NCBI GenBank assembly: GCA_008711295.1
Contig: VUYV01000061.1
Coordinates: forward strand, 3,437,981 to 3,501,980
Length of the DNA: 64,000 nucleotides
From: Anarhynchus alexandrinus
Taxonomy: Eukaryota; Chordata; Aves; Charadriiformes; Charadriidae
Reading direction: 5' to 3'
The position numbers and the translations under genes were made by a program. The notes below the pieces were generated by a model. It saw only the letters and a list, made by a program, of their open reading frames with translations, was not told where the DNA came from and ran no database searches. Below are positions 1 to 13,400 of the stretch, one piece after another; within the stretch, counting starts at the first letter, position 1, and each line of letters opens with the position of its first letter.

Positions 1-3000
1 TTGGCAATGATAAAAGAGGCACCTGTACAGGTATTAAGTACTACGGCATGCATAAATAAAAAGTCACTGTTTCAAGTAATTGGGTTCTATGTAATACAGG
101 AATGTAAAGTTCATAATTAATACTTTGAATACATAGAAATGTAGTGCAAGCACCAAGTTGTTAAGAGTGTGAGATTTTTCCCTTAGACATTTTCCTTGGA
201 CTTTTTTCCTTAAGCACACAGGTGGCATGGATAAGACCTAGTATCTATACTTGAGACAGGTATTTGTATCATGATGTGTACGTGGCTATATTATACTCAC
301 ATTTATTTTATCAGTTGTTTGTTTGCAAAATTTTACTTTCTAAGAGAAATCAAAGACTGTATTTAGACTTACGATCTAAATTAATTGACTTTAGACCTCG
401 TCAATTTTTGGACCTAGAAATATGTTATGTGATCCAAACTGGTTGGGTTTTTTTCAAACATCGATGGTCACTTACTATAACATTAGCAACACTGGTAAAA
501 TTGAGTGGTGTCTACCTAATGTTGATTTTACATCTAGTGTATCCTAAATTTTCATGTTTTGGCACTGCATGTACAATGCAGAAGATTATAACCATCTGCT
601 TAGACTATGTAGACCAAAGCAGTTGTGAGATATGTGGGTATTTTTAGAACAGATTGTTCAGTTGCATGAAGCACTTTGGTCTGTGAGGTGTGTGAGCATG
701 AGGAGCTCTTCTGCAGAAAATGCTATGGTCTCATTCCGATTAGCTTCCTCCAACGTTTTAGGGTCTGTGGGATCTCTCCCACCTAATCTGAGCTAGTAAA
801 GGAATCTTTCTAAGGCAGGTAGAGAGAGGTATTTGCCTTCAAAAGCCTTCAGATGAGGATCTTCTCTACAAATACAATTTTTCCAATTGAGGGGGAAAAG
901 ATGGGTTTCTGGCCCAGTTTTCAGAAGATCCTTTTGGAAGCCTTCAAAGTCATGAAGTTCTCTCCTTTGAGGTGTAAAGAATTCACATGCACTTCAGGAG
1001 GTATCTGAAATTTTAGGCACAAGTTAGACTGGATCCTAGCCTACCAGGTTTTTGAGACAGAATCAAGAGTTGATTTGGATGGCTAAGAATAGTCTTAGGG
1101 TTTTTTTTTCATCAATAGGTAATGAAATATAATCTGTGTGGAAAAATGTGTTTTCATTGTACTATTGACTTTAAATTCCCTGTGAACACGGTTCTGTCAG
1201 AAATGTTTGACTTACAATTGTAACATGGTAACAGAATTAATTCTAAACAGCTAGAATGTTGTACAAAATATTAATTGATTACTATGCTGGTTTTAAATCA
1301 GATTTTCTGTTTCAGAGAGTTATACCTCATCAACCTTAAAATAGAGGTAGTGTTGTTTCAAGAATATTGAAAAGTTTGTTATTTATTATAGGAATATTAG
1401 GGTGTAAACATGGAACCTTGATGATAGGCTTTGGCATGTTTATTTTTACTAAAACAAAGCAAATCAAATTGTAGAAAATGGTTACATGTGAGACATTCAG
1501 TTTGTCCTATCTTTTCTTCTTTTCTTTTTCTCTTTAAAAAAGAGGTTTTCGACAAAACCCAGTGTTTCACAAAAATGTTTGAACAATAAATGTTTAGAGT
1601 CTAGTGTTTTAGTACTGTGGTCAGTTACTCAAGTTGCATATATCTAATTGTGAAAAAGAAATTGCTTTCAAATGTAAAAGATCCTGTTTGCACAATATTT
1701 AGTCCATTTTATAAGTAGTCAGTATTTACTTGATTGAATTAATTTGACAGGCAACTGCAAAAAGGGAGTCCATCTATAGACAGAAAGTGATCGAATGAAT
1801 ATGCAATCAGTAGTAGTTGTCTTTCATTTGTGGATTTGGGGATGCAAAAATTGTTTAAAAACTGGTTTCATTAATGCAACTATATGATTTTTCTGGTGTT
1901 TACATTTCTGAACTTCAAAATTTCTCATTTGAGGCAGCAAATGATACTGCATCTTATCAGAAATGAACATCTGTGGTCTAGAAGAAAATATTATGTCACT
2001 CTGTCCTTGTAAACACACAAAGAAACAAAAATAATGGTAACCATTAAACATGGTAATGTCCTTTCTAAGACCATTAAGGAATTCTTAAAACTTCTTCGAG
2101 AGCTAAGCTCTCGAGTAGTACCCCTAATGAAATCCCTCAAAGTTGATCTCCAGAGTCATAGTAGGTCCAAGATATCAGGTGCACTAATTTTTAAGTATAC
2201 CAGGGAGTCCAGCCCTATTTTGGGGGTGTCTGAGAGCTACACCTAGCAATAAATCTTGCAAAGAACTTCTTAATCACGTATAATGACATTATACTTAGCA
2301 CATGAGGCTTAGTGATCTGTACAGAACAATACCTATGACAAAAAGCCACCCAAATGCAACTTCCCCTTTCAGAGTCCTAATTATTCTAGCAGATCCCTGG
2401 AATTGTTCATTACCCTTTGGGAGTTAAAAATCTGTTTTGGCACCCTTTCCCCCAGGCTGTCCTTTATTCTTGTCACAGAGTTCCTTCCTCACTGAAAAAA
2501 CATTCTGCATTTAAAAAAGCGATTTGTGACATCCTTTCTGGTTGTCTGTTCGCATTTAGGATTTTTCAGATTTCAGTCTCTCTGTTGGCACTTGGGACAG
2601 GATTTATTAAAAGACTTGGGCACAGTCCTTCTGACCAAGGTAGATGTGGTACAAGTTTATAGTGCCTTGCTTTTCAGAGTTGTTCCAGCAATTAAATAGT
2701 TCGTATTGATCCATACAATCATAAATATTATTTCTAAACAAACCAAACAATAGTGTTTGAGATGTTCTGCTAGAGCCATCAATAAGCTGATAACAAGTTA
2801 AAAATGTGAGGTACCTACATTGTTGTGTTTTTACAAGAGTTACATAATTTTGTTTAACTGACGCTTCTTTTTTTCCAAAGCTGAATCCCAGTAATCCAGA
2901 CTAGAATATTTCAAATAATTAATAGGGTTTAATTTCCAAAATCCCTTCTAGGGATGTATTCAGATTGCATATATCTAGAAGTATCAGTACTATAAATGCT

Positions 3001-6000
3001 ATATAAACACTTAAATCTTGTCCTCAGGCCATTTCTGGTCTAAATAGATGACAGAAAGGGGAGAAGGATACTTTACCCCCATACTACAATAATACCCCCA
3101 TTGTCCCCCTTGTGGATGGGGAAGTAAGGAATTGAAAAATTAAGTGAGATTTTACATACTTTTTTAAAGTCTTTTAACATATTTCTTCTATTTCTGTATT
3201 AATTTTGTGTGATAAAACTCTAGGGAATTCAGGCATCAAATGCAAAGTGCAAAAAGTATTGTACTCCCACAAATATTTCTGCTAAGAGGCAGTCTGTTTC
3301 TGAAGAATGCTTGTGCACCTTGTCATGTTAGAAGATGAAAGACCAGAGGTAATAGAGAATCTTCTTTTGGCTTGGGAAGAATATGATTATTTGGAGTCTA
3401 ATACACTAATAATTTTGAAAATAACAGAAAAATACAAGAAGTCGGAAAGAAAATTACTTATAATTGGGTTGTCTAGATCTAGCATGGTGAGATATTATTA
3501 CACGAAAATTGCCAAATACCCTTAAAAACTTGCTGGAGGAAAAGACCAATTTTGTATAGAAAAGTGTAAATAAAATCAACAATTTCAGATCTTTGCTTGG
3601 AGGTTTTTACTTCATTCTGACTATCCTAAGTTCCTCATTGATGAAATCACACAGCTGACATTATGCAGAGATAAATTAAATTTCCCTGATCTTCATTACT
3701 GAAGCATATTTGGAAACCCTGATGTACAGGCAGAACTCGTAAGCAGAACAATACGTTTTTGCTTACTCCTGATAGTACTCTCCCATGGAGTCATTGCATA
3801 CTTATAAGAGATAAAAAGAATGGCAGTTTTAAACATAATTTTTGATGTCTTGACAATGCTGACTGCCTGAGAATTTGGCTACTTCCTGAGATTATCTCAG
3901 AAAATGTCCCATAAGCTATACTGCAGAGTTGTACCGGCTGGCAACCTGAACCATAGTTCTAGTTTGCGAGAAAGAAAAGGTTCTTCTAATGACTTTCTGC
4001 ATGTGTCAGGTTAGTGTAAGCCCAGGCATCCTTAAAGCAAGAGTCTAGAAGAGGAAATCCAGCCTAGAAGTAATGCTGAGCGGGAATTTTAAATGAATCC
4101 ATCTTTACTTAAAATTAAGACTTTGAAATAACTAAATCAGTATTGTTGACTGAAATTTGTTTTGACTCAATCTTTTGTAGAGAATTATCCTTATACACAG
4201 TGAAACATATATAGGTGTTTACTGTAGCATTTTATTTTTTTTCTCCTACCTCAGGTATCTTCTCTGCTTTTCCTTCATAGTCACTCCTATTAATAAAATG
4301 GTCATTCTGGTGTCCCACAGAATGCGTTTTGTCTGAACTGTCAATCTATTAGCAAATTGCTAGCCTCCAGCAATAAGATTTATCTTGATTTGCCCCCCGC
4401 CTCCATATAAAATTCTCTGTAACACTTTCTGGAAAAGGAGAGACTTCAGGGTGCAAACTTTCACAGGTGTTTAAGGGACATTGCAGCTGTCCTGTATTTC
4501 TTTCCCTTGTACCTTTTGTTGTACAATGAGAGTCAGTTACCCTAGGTTTATTGTAAGACCTTTAGTACTTTCCCCATGTCTTGCCCTGACCCAGGCTCTG
4601 CTTCTATCTGTGTAATCATAGCCAGCAGGAATATGTCACAGCTTTAGACAGGTGACAGAGAACGTTATGCCTAATGCTGTCTCCTTCTTGGGCTAGTATG
4701 GAGCCACATGAGTCTCACCTACATCGGCGCTTTTGTAAACAGCAAATATGACAGAAAGCATTCACGTCTCCTTGATCCTCTCTTTAGTTTAGTCCGTCCT
4801 GCTCAGGTCTGTCCTGATAAAACTACATTAGGAAGGAAAACTTGTTCCCAGCGTGTTCCCAGACCTCAGCTGTGAGATGGTGTTAACTGAATGTTTTCTC
4901 AGAGCCAAAATATTAGACAAATCCATCACAAGTGAAAACCTTCTTGCTATGCAGCTTGCACACTGAACAAGTAAAAGCCATGATCGAGAAGGCAGTCAGG
5001 ACTCTAGCAGAGTGCATGGGTGTTTATTCACATATATGATTTGTGGTTTTTATTGTACTGGACAGTGTACTGGTATTGGGAAGAATCATGCAGTTTACTT
5101 CTCTTGGTATATTAGATAAACAATTTATATGCATGCAGTATGTGAGCCATATGTATGTATGCTGCTTAGATTTCCATATAACGTCAAAAGTTGTCTTCCT
5201 CAATGTACACAAGGATTTATTACTTCTGAGCTCGATAAGCAAACAAACAATAGTTTTACCTTGAGGAGCAGATTATATTTATTAAAACTTGAAAATCTCC
5301 CCTGAGAAATAATCAGAAACAGTGGAGCATTTCTGTTGGTTCCTTTTGAGGAAATGTTTTAAATGCTAGTGTGTAAGCCATGGAGGAGGGGTATATTCCT
5401 CAATAGTATTTCCCTAGGGATTGTTTTGGCTGAGGAAAGAGCTTAAGCTGGTACTTCACATTTTTCCAGACAATGTTCAGAATTAGCTGCATAAAAGCTC
5501 ACTTAATTATGGTATATGGAAATAGATTACAAATAAGTGGTTAAAATGAGAGAAAGAGGAAATCTTTTGTAATTTAGACATCTGAGCAGCAGTTTTTGCT
5601 CTCCTCAGTATAATGTCCTGGTACTTAATCATCAAGAATAAATTACTCTCCTTCAACTATACTAATTTTCCACCTTTAGTTTTGCTTTTTGTTTGGTGGC
5701 ACAACCGTGAAAAACGTGTAAGAACAGCATTTCGGTTGGCACTTAAAATGATAATATATGTAGTCTGTGATTTGGGCAATTAATTTCCTAGTTCTAGGTC
5801 ACCTGGTGATTTTGTGATTCTTAGTTCTGTATCACCTGACCCCCTCATGGGTCAAACCAGGTTAGCAGATGTTAAACTCTAGGTATGTACTTCGATGTTT
5901 TCCTGACACTTTTTCTAAAGTGTATCACCTTCCGTAGCGACACCTGTATTATTTTATCAATATTATAGTAGAGGAAGAAAGTCATTGCAGAGAGAAAGCA

Positions 6001-9000
6001 CTTCTGATGATCTTAAGTTTGGACAGTTCCTTAAAGGTTCTTTAAAACTGTACCAAGAATTCTACTTTACCACAGTAATCTCTTAAGGGTTTATAATGTG
6101 AATGTGGAACTGAGGTGATGGTCTTTCTGTGGTGTAGCAGTTCTGGAGGAGGTGGACTGCTCCATTTTAGATCAAACAAGGCTGCTTCTGTCTCTGTCAA
6201 CATGTGCCTGGCTTACCTCTGAATTTTTTTTGTTTATTTATTTCACTTAAACTAATATCTGACCTAGGTTTCAGATGTTTCTACACCTATAGTGCAGTGA
6301 CTGATGGTTGTGAAAGAGTTTGGCTTGGTGAAACAAGCCAAATGAAAACTGAGAGATGTGATGGACTGAGTGCACCCTCAGCAAGTTTGCTGATGACACC
6401 AAGCTGTGTGGAGCAGTCGACACGCTGGAGGGAAAGGATGCCATCCAGAGGGACCTGGACAGGCTTGAGAAGTGGGCCCATGCAAACAAGGCCAAGTGCA
6501 ATGTCCTGCATGTGGTTTAGGGCAATCCCAAGCACAAATACAAGCTGGGTTTAAGAGCAGCCCTGAGGAGAAGGACTTGAGGATGTTGGTTGATGAGAAG
6601 CTCAACAGGAGCAGGCAATGTGCACTTGCAGCCCAGAAAGCCAACCGCATCCTGGGCTGCATCAAAAAAAGCATGGCCAGCAGGTTGAGGGAGGTGATTC
6701 TCCCCCCTCTACTCTGGTCTGGTGAGACTCCACCTGGAGTACTGCATCCAGCTCTGGAGCCCCAACATAGGAAAGACATGGACCTATTGGAGTGGGTCCA
6801 GAGGAGGGTGATGAAGATGATCAGAGTGCTGGAGCACCTCTCCTATGAAGACAGGCTGAGAGAGTTGTGGTTGTTCCACCTGGAAAAGAGGGGAGACCTT
6901 ACAGCAGCCTTCCAGTACTTAAAGGGGGGCCACAGGAGAGCTGGGGAGGGACTCTTTTATCAGGGAATGAGGGATAACGGTTCTAAACTGAAAGAGAGTA
7001 TATTTAGAAAAAAGTATATTAGGAAGAAATTCTTTACTGCGAAGCCTTTGAGACACTGGAAGAGGTTGCCCAGAGAAACTGTGGAGACCCCATCCCTGGA
7101 AGTGTTCAAGTCCCTGTTGGATAAGGCTTTGAGCAACCTTCTGTAGTCGAGGAGACCGAGGGGTTGGAACTAGATGATCGTTAAGGTCTCTTCCAACCCA
7201 AACCATTCCATGATTCTATTTAATAGATAGGTTATGATAGCTTTAATATATGTAAACTTTATTTTTCAGGCTTGGAAATAACAAAAGGAGTTTGAAGTAG
7301 TTTTATTAATTCCGACATTCCAGTGATATTCCTGTGTACTAGGAAGTGTAGATCATAAATACCAGCATTCAAACTCTATATTTAAATATTAAACTATAGT
7401 TATTTTGAGCTTTAATTGGATTTATAGAAAATATTAGAACATAATGACATTTTTCTGGTGCTTTACTGTTGATACCAGTAATTTGTACTAAAATCATCTG
7501 TTATTTAATGATAGTGCTGACTCCAGTGTAAATGTTTTTATTTCAAGCTCTGTTCCTAACTATGACAAATGTAATAGATAAGAATCCAGTGGGAAATCAC
7601 TATTAGACACACTTTTTAAAAAATCTAAAATTTTTTAGAAAGAAGTGAGAAAAAAATGAGAAATGGGAATAGAGGATGAACTCAATTCACAGGCTAATGC
7701 TAGTTAAGAGAATCAAGAAAAAATACAGATAAAATCTTCTGCAGATATATAATATTGTTCTGACCTTAATTTAGTGATGCATAAAACCTTTGAAATGTTC
7801 AGTGCTCTTTCACTATTCTTCAGATAAATTTATTTCTTTTTAGAATAAAATTTGGAACTGACTAAGAGAAAAAAAATAAGCAAGTGTTTGGGTTTTTTTT
7901 CCCTTTTCCTTAGTAGAGTTTATTAAATACATAACACTAGCTTCTAGTGTCCTAAAGTACAAAGTACTTTATGATGTGAGCTTTTCCAGCATGGACCACA
8001 AATGCTAATTTAAAAATACTTTGTCCCAAGCTTGAAAGTGATGCCTCTTTCAATAAACTTATGCTTAAAATTCCACATGCAGATGTATTATCTAAAATGA
8101 TCTTATTTGGGCCACAAGATCCATCCCTGAATACACCTTTAAAGTGGCTTTTATCTTATATTACCTTCTAGCTGGCATCTTACTCATTAAAATCTGTCTC
8201 CTCATGGTTGCTCTTTTTTTTTTTGCAACTTGTCTTAGTTTGGTAAGCTGGCCAGAATACCAAATACAGAGAAATTATGTGAGCACGAGAATAATTCCTC
8301 CCTTCATGCAGGTACACAAAGGCAGGATAGGAAACAGTATGTTTCACATTGAACCCTTTCTGAATCCAAGGTCTTGAGGAGGTTGTCTAGCTAAAAGCAG
8401 GACTAGGAAAGAAAAGAGGGATATCTGGGAAGTGAAAACAGGCCTTCAGGATCACAGCCTTAGAGGTAAATAATGTTGTACTGAACATTCATCCTTAGAC
8501 AAAATGTTTTAAGATGGAGAATTCCAGAATTTTTCACATCGGAAATACCTTTTAAATAATTTTGATAACTTTATCTGTAAAAGTTGAATGCCACATCTAC
8601 TGTATAACCTTATTCATTCAGTCGGGTCGCATCTCTCTCTGCTCTTACTAACCCACAAAAAATAAGTTGTTTTGTCTTGACATTTTATCAGGGGCTGGAG
8701 AGGAAGGAAGAGAGAGTCCATTGGTTGAATGCTTAGCTATGTTTTTAAATTGTGTTAAACACATCAAAAATATCATAAATATAAAATGGCTTATTTTTTT
8801 TGCTTTTTTTCTTTTCTTTCTGTCAAGCAGAAATAATAATGAACATGAAAGATCAACAGTGAGCAAAAAAAAAGTGAGACTGCCCATAGTTAATTTTGGA
8901 TTTCTGGGAAAGGGGTGTTTATGGGGTCATCTGACTTCCACAGGGAGTTTTTTGTGCTATCCGTTTTCTTCTTTTCCTGTCTGAAATGGTCAGCCATAGC

Positions 9001-10207
9001 ATGGACATTTCCACCTACATATACATGTAAAGGAAAATCTACTGATTTCTGAATCTAATTACGGTGTTGTCCTACTTGACCTGTTTTAGCAATATAGAAA
9101 CACTTTTCAGATTCAGAACAACTAAGGCAGGCAGGCAGGTAGGATTGATTTTAACAGCAGTAGAATTCCTGTGTGCTCTCATGTCAGCTTTCCTAGAGAC
9201 ATATTCTCCAATCTCATTTTTTTCAGTGCTCAGTTTTAGCTTAAAGGTTTTTAGAAGAATAGTATTTAGTAGCACTAAATCTCATTCTCTGTAAGGATGT
9301 ATACTCAGCTGCCTAGCCACATGCCCCATAAGCCTGTGGGACAACCCATAGCACGGGAACAGGAAAAAAAGTGTGTGTATATCAAATGCAGCTCACATCT
9401 TCTATATAGGCAAGAGGCCTGGCAGCTTCTGAATTTCCCGTCCATGTCCATATGCAAGTCTGCACGTACTTTACAGTTGATGCAGGGAAAACAAACATGA
9501 GGTCTGAGCTCTGGTTACAGGAATGATTAACTCAGCCTGTTCCTGATGGCCCTTTCTCCAAGCAACAATTTAGGAAGATGCAAACTATATTAGTAGGTCT
9601 GATACTGGCAGACGGCTGCTCTTAGCAATCATCTTTTCCATGGCCTCCTCCAAGATGTAAAGTACATCAGGTAAAGATGTATCATAACTTTCAAGGCATT
9701 GCTGAGGCTGAGTATTGTGTTCTTTTTTTCATAGAATCAAGTATATGTTATAAGAAGAAAAAAATGGAGTCCAACAAGTTACCTGGAATTTATTCTCTTC
9801 TTAATTCTGTAAACATTGCAGACCACTTAAGCTTCACTCTCCTGATTTGTAATATCACTAGAATTCCTCAACTGAATTATTTTCTAGGAAATCACTGTAG
9901 ATCATTTATTACTGTATATAACGTGTGTGCTATAGGTATAATGTTTGACTGGAAAACTCATAGTTCTAAATGCTTTGAGATTGATGGTGGGATTAATTTT
10001 TTTAGCACGTTAATGTAATGAGTTTTTAAAATGAAGCTAACATATAATTTATACGTAGTATTTCAATATCATATACTGTTTGTGTACTGTATCTATGTAC
10101 CACTGGAGCAATTTCCATGATGCAGTATTCTTTTGTGGTGGCTGAGCTCAGCAGCTGCTGTATCTTTCCTGCTATATGATTTATTTTATTTTTTTTTTGC
10201 TTCTTAG
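1..10207 (+). other. SPOCK3: SPOCK3 intron upstream of the EF-hand exon (5' end outside window)
   Basis: About 10.2 kb of AT-rich sequence ends in the acceptor at 10206-10207. I looked for the preceding testican exon (linker between Kazal and EC domains) and did not recognise it, so the intron probably spans this whole segment. Apart from the CR1 at about 6337-7222 I see only short homopolymers and chance open frames. The intron assignment is inference from gene structure. Confidence 0.75.
6337..7222 (+). mobile_element. CR1 LINE, 5'-truncated, reverse transcriptase C-terminus to 3' end
   Basis: Non-LTR retrotransposon fragment. Translation near 6386-6406 gives FADDTKL, the CR1 form of the reverse transcriptase catalytic FADD box. 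Downstream, an open frame (6472-7146) reads as the CR1 ORF2 C-terminal tail, including [11 protein letters not shown] and SLEVFK. It ends in the GATGATC..AAGGTC..TTCCAACC stretch and a CATGATTCTAT terminus typical of CR1 3' ends. The FADD box and the tail are in different frames and an in-frame stop lies near 6519, so the copy is dead. It sits inside the SPOCK3 intron in sense orientation. Confidence 0.93.
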
Positions 10208-10429
10208 GATTTGATACCAGCATTTTGCCAATTTGCAAAGACTCCCTTGGCTGGATGTTTAACAGGCTCGATACGAACTATGACCTGTTGTTGGACCAGT
10301 CAGAACTTGGAAGCATTTACCTTGACAAGAATGAGCCATGCACCAGGGCGTTCTTCAATTCTTGTGACACATACAGGGACAGTTTGATATCTAACAATGA
10401 GTGGTGCTACTGCTTCCAAAGACAGCAAG
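10208..10429 (+). CDS. SPOCK3: SPOCK3 exon: extracellular Ca2+-binding (EF-hand pair) domain
   Basis: This exon is 222 nt and starts after a pyrimidine-rich tract and CTTAG; the first two bases (GA) complete a codon begun upstream. It ends CAAG before the donor GTAAAA. The protein runs from FDTSILPICKDSLGW to CYCFQRQQ. The first EF-hand loop is a canonical 12-mer, DTNYDLLLDQSE (D1, N3, D5, D9, E12). The second, DTYRDSLISNNE, has D1, D5 and E12 as ligands. Cysteines at CTRAFFNSC and WCYC fit the disulfide-bonded EF pair of the SPARC/testican EC domain. The exon is symmetric phase 1-1. Reading through the donor adds only three residues before TGA at 10438-10440. Confidence 0.95.
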
Positions 10430-13400
10430 GTAAAAGATGAGAACAACCTGCATATGTATATAACTGACCTTTTTGTAGTGCTTTGTCTTTTTTTTAACAT
10501 AGTAAGAAGATTACAGTGAACTGCAAGCTCTTAAATGCTTTACCATGAATTTGTGTTAAGGTTTTTGGCCTATTGTGAATACTTAAAATGAAGTAAAAAA
10601 AAAAACAAAAAACAAAACCCATCAAACAACCCAAGCTAAATGGAAAGGCTTGCTAGAAATTCAAGGATTCTAAATGAAGCGCAAAACAGCGGCTAATGCT
10701 TTTACACCAATATTGTTTCTCATGCCAACTTCCAGTAAGTATGCAGAGGAAAGAGACCAAAATAAACAACAAAATTACTTAAATGATTTCTTTCCCGATC
10801 TACTTTATTCATTATAAAATAAAGTTTTTTATTGCTAAAGTAGCAAGTTCTATTTTGTGAGCCTATTAAAATAACTGAATGAACATTACGGATAAAGTTA
10901 TTTCCAGTCATTTGGGCTTAAAACCAATTGATTTTTACTACCTAGATGAATCTCTTGTTAATGTCCTGATGTGATTTGGTTAAACAAATAAACACAACCT
11001 ATAAGCATTATTTTCCTGAAGATCATAGAACAATTTTAGATCTAGGTGAGACATCATGTGCATTATATAATCAAACTGGTTTTAATGAATCAAGGAATTT
11101 ACTCACTAAATATTGGCTGAAACTAGACAGAATTGCCCCTTCATTTTTCTTACTAACATGAGTGAAATTTTCAAAGGATAAATAGCAACCAGGGTCCAAA
11201 TTTCTACTTCTAGGAGATAAGACTGATTTGGTGGATAGTTTGCAAAGTCAGTTCAGCCTTTTTGAAAATTTTAATATCAGTTTTTAAATCTCACTTGTGC
11301 CCTTAAAACTCTCATGATAAAATACCATTAGCACTCAGCGTCTATGGTTTGACTCTGATTTCTGTGGAAATAAAGATTTTTATCATGCCACATCTACCAG
11401 TTGTAAATCTGAACAAAAATAAAGCTCTACTTCTGTAGATGTGTACTAAATAGCAGACTTCTTTTCTTTGGTAACTTTGTAGTTAAAAAGTTAACATTTA
11501 ATCTTTCAAAACACCTTGTTTGTTGTATAGCAGAACAATATTTTGGCTTTTATTTTTATAAGCATGTATGTACTACTGACAAAATTAGTAAATTAAAAAT
11601 AACCCAGTAAAGAAGTATAAAGTAGTTCTTAAAGTAAAGAACATAACACGTTTTGTTTGGTTGTCTTTAGTGTAAAAAAAACATGACCACAATCATTTCA
11701 GCTTAATATATAAACAGTCTTACTCTTTGGAGGACAACATAATTCTTTTCAATTGTCAGAGAAAGTATAGCACATAAGATGTGGCCTTGTAAGGTCCAAG
11801 GTTCTTCTACCAATTGGCTCTTCTACTAATTTCATATGTGTGTACAGCATAACCAGGGCATTAAGAAAGCACTTCAACAGATTAGTTTCAAGTAGTTTTG
11901 CATTCTATAGCCTATAAATACTGTTTGTTTAAAATATTTGCTCAGTGTACCGCTACAACCCAAGGATGGCATTGTAAAGACTGATCTAAACACTACTGAA
12001 TTATGTTAATGGTACCCTGAAGACTTAGAATCTGGAATCCAGCTTTCAGTGACACTGATTCTCCCCATTGCAGAATCCAACATTATCGAGCTTTTTTACC
12101 AGTTTCCTCACTGTTGTGACCATTTCGTTGTGACAAGGTGCTGATTTAAAACACATCAGATAGCTTTTGATACCACAGTGTGTTTGAGCATATAGTAAAA
12201 AAGATGTATTCTCAACATTGAAAATGAGGTGAAACCTTAGGTTTGGCAATCCTTGCGTGTTAAACGTGCACTCCATCCCTCCAAATTAACACTGTCAACA
12301 AAATCCATATTCTCCTTCTTTTTTTGCAGGTGTAAGGAGAAAAAAAAAAAAGGTTATAGTCTTTTGTCACATCTTATTATTAGCTCTTGCCACAACTGAG
12401 TCCTAACTTCCTAGTGTATTAGTGACCCACTGAATTCTCTGTCCATAATTTGCCATGTTATGCTAAACCTTGTAAGATGTTCGTGTTTGATTATGTTTTA
12501 CTTGATTGAACAAGCTAAACAGGACCTTTAACTAGACCTTTGCTAATTATAGCAAAGAGATGGCCAGGTAGAGAAATTCAGTGGCTTCTTTCTCATGTTT
12601 ACTAAAATAGGTTGATATCAACAGAATGCTTCAAGCCATGTAGAGAGCTCACTGTATTAATTGAGCTTAGTAGGTGCTTTCTGGGCAGACCTACAGTTTT
12701 ACAGCACTGCTATTGATTAACAGTATATATCATACCGGGATAGAAATTCCGTTGTGCTTTTTTAAAATACGTAGTATTTGCTTGAGTCCTTATCTGAGAA
12801 GCCCTCTTGCTCTTTGATCTTAGCTTCACAGTTCAAGACTGTCAGGATCAGACAAGTACTTGCAACTCTTCTTCATTCTTTCTTTCTGCTTGAGGTCTGT
12901 CGTGATGCATTACAGTACACTAGACTGTACATTATTCACAACTTCTAGTCAATATAAGCAATTTCTTATGAATACTTAAGTCAGATCTTTCTTGCTCAGA
13001 AAAAGGTCTTCCTGTAGTAGCTGACCCACCTTCACTAATGCTTAAAGACTTACATATAGCTTACTGGTGCTTATTGCAATTTTTTCTTGGCCTTATTCTG
13101 CTTTAGGTGTAGTTTAGTATTTCTGAGATGATTCCAAGACGCTATCATGCATTTCTGCAATACTTCAAAATCTGCACTTTGCCAGTGCTCTTTGCAAGTC
13201 TTCCTGTACGCTTTGATCGCTATTGCCCTCCAGTTTCAAATACCATCCATGCAAGTGCTTCAGTGCCCCTCTTCAGAAATTATTTTCTCAGTTGTTTGAC
13301 GATAGCTTAACACTTTAGTGCTTATCTAAATGCTGAGACACTTGCAGTGTTGGCCTTTTTATAGGTTGAATTTCTTTCTGCCAGTACTTCATCATTATTA

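Noticed and set aside
264..647. 127-codon open frame, + strand
   Set aside because: Begins at a non-ATG codon, has no domain or splice support, and its AT-rich composition is as expected by chance inside the SPOCK3 intron.
6472..7146. 224-codon open frame, + strand
   Set aside because: It is the ORF2 C-terminal tail of a CR1 LINE copy, not a host gene.
1..10207. Search for the preceding SPOCK3 exon (Kazal-EC linker)
   Set aside because: No segment with both splice sites and testican-like coding was recognised; the exon probably lies upstream of the window.
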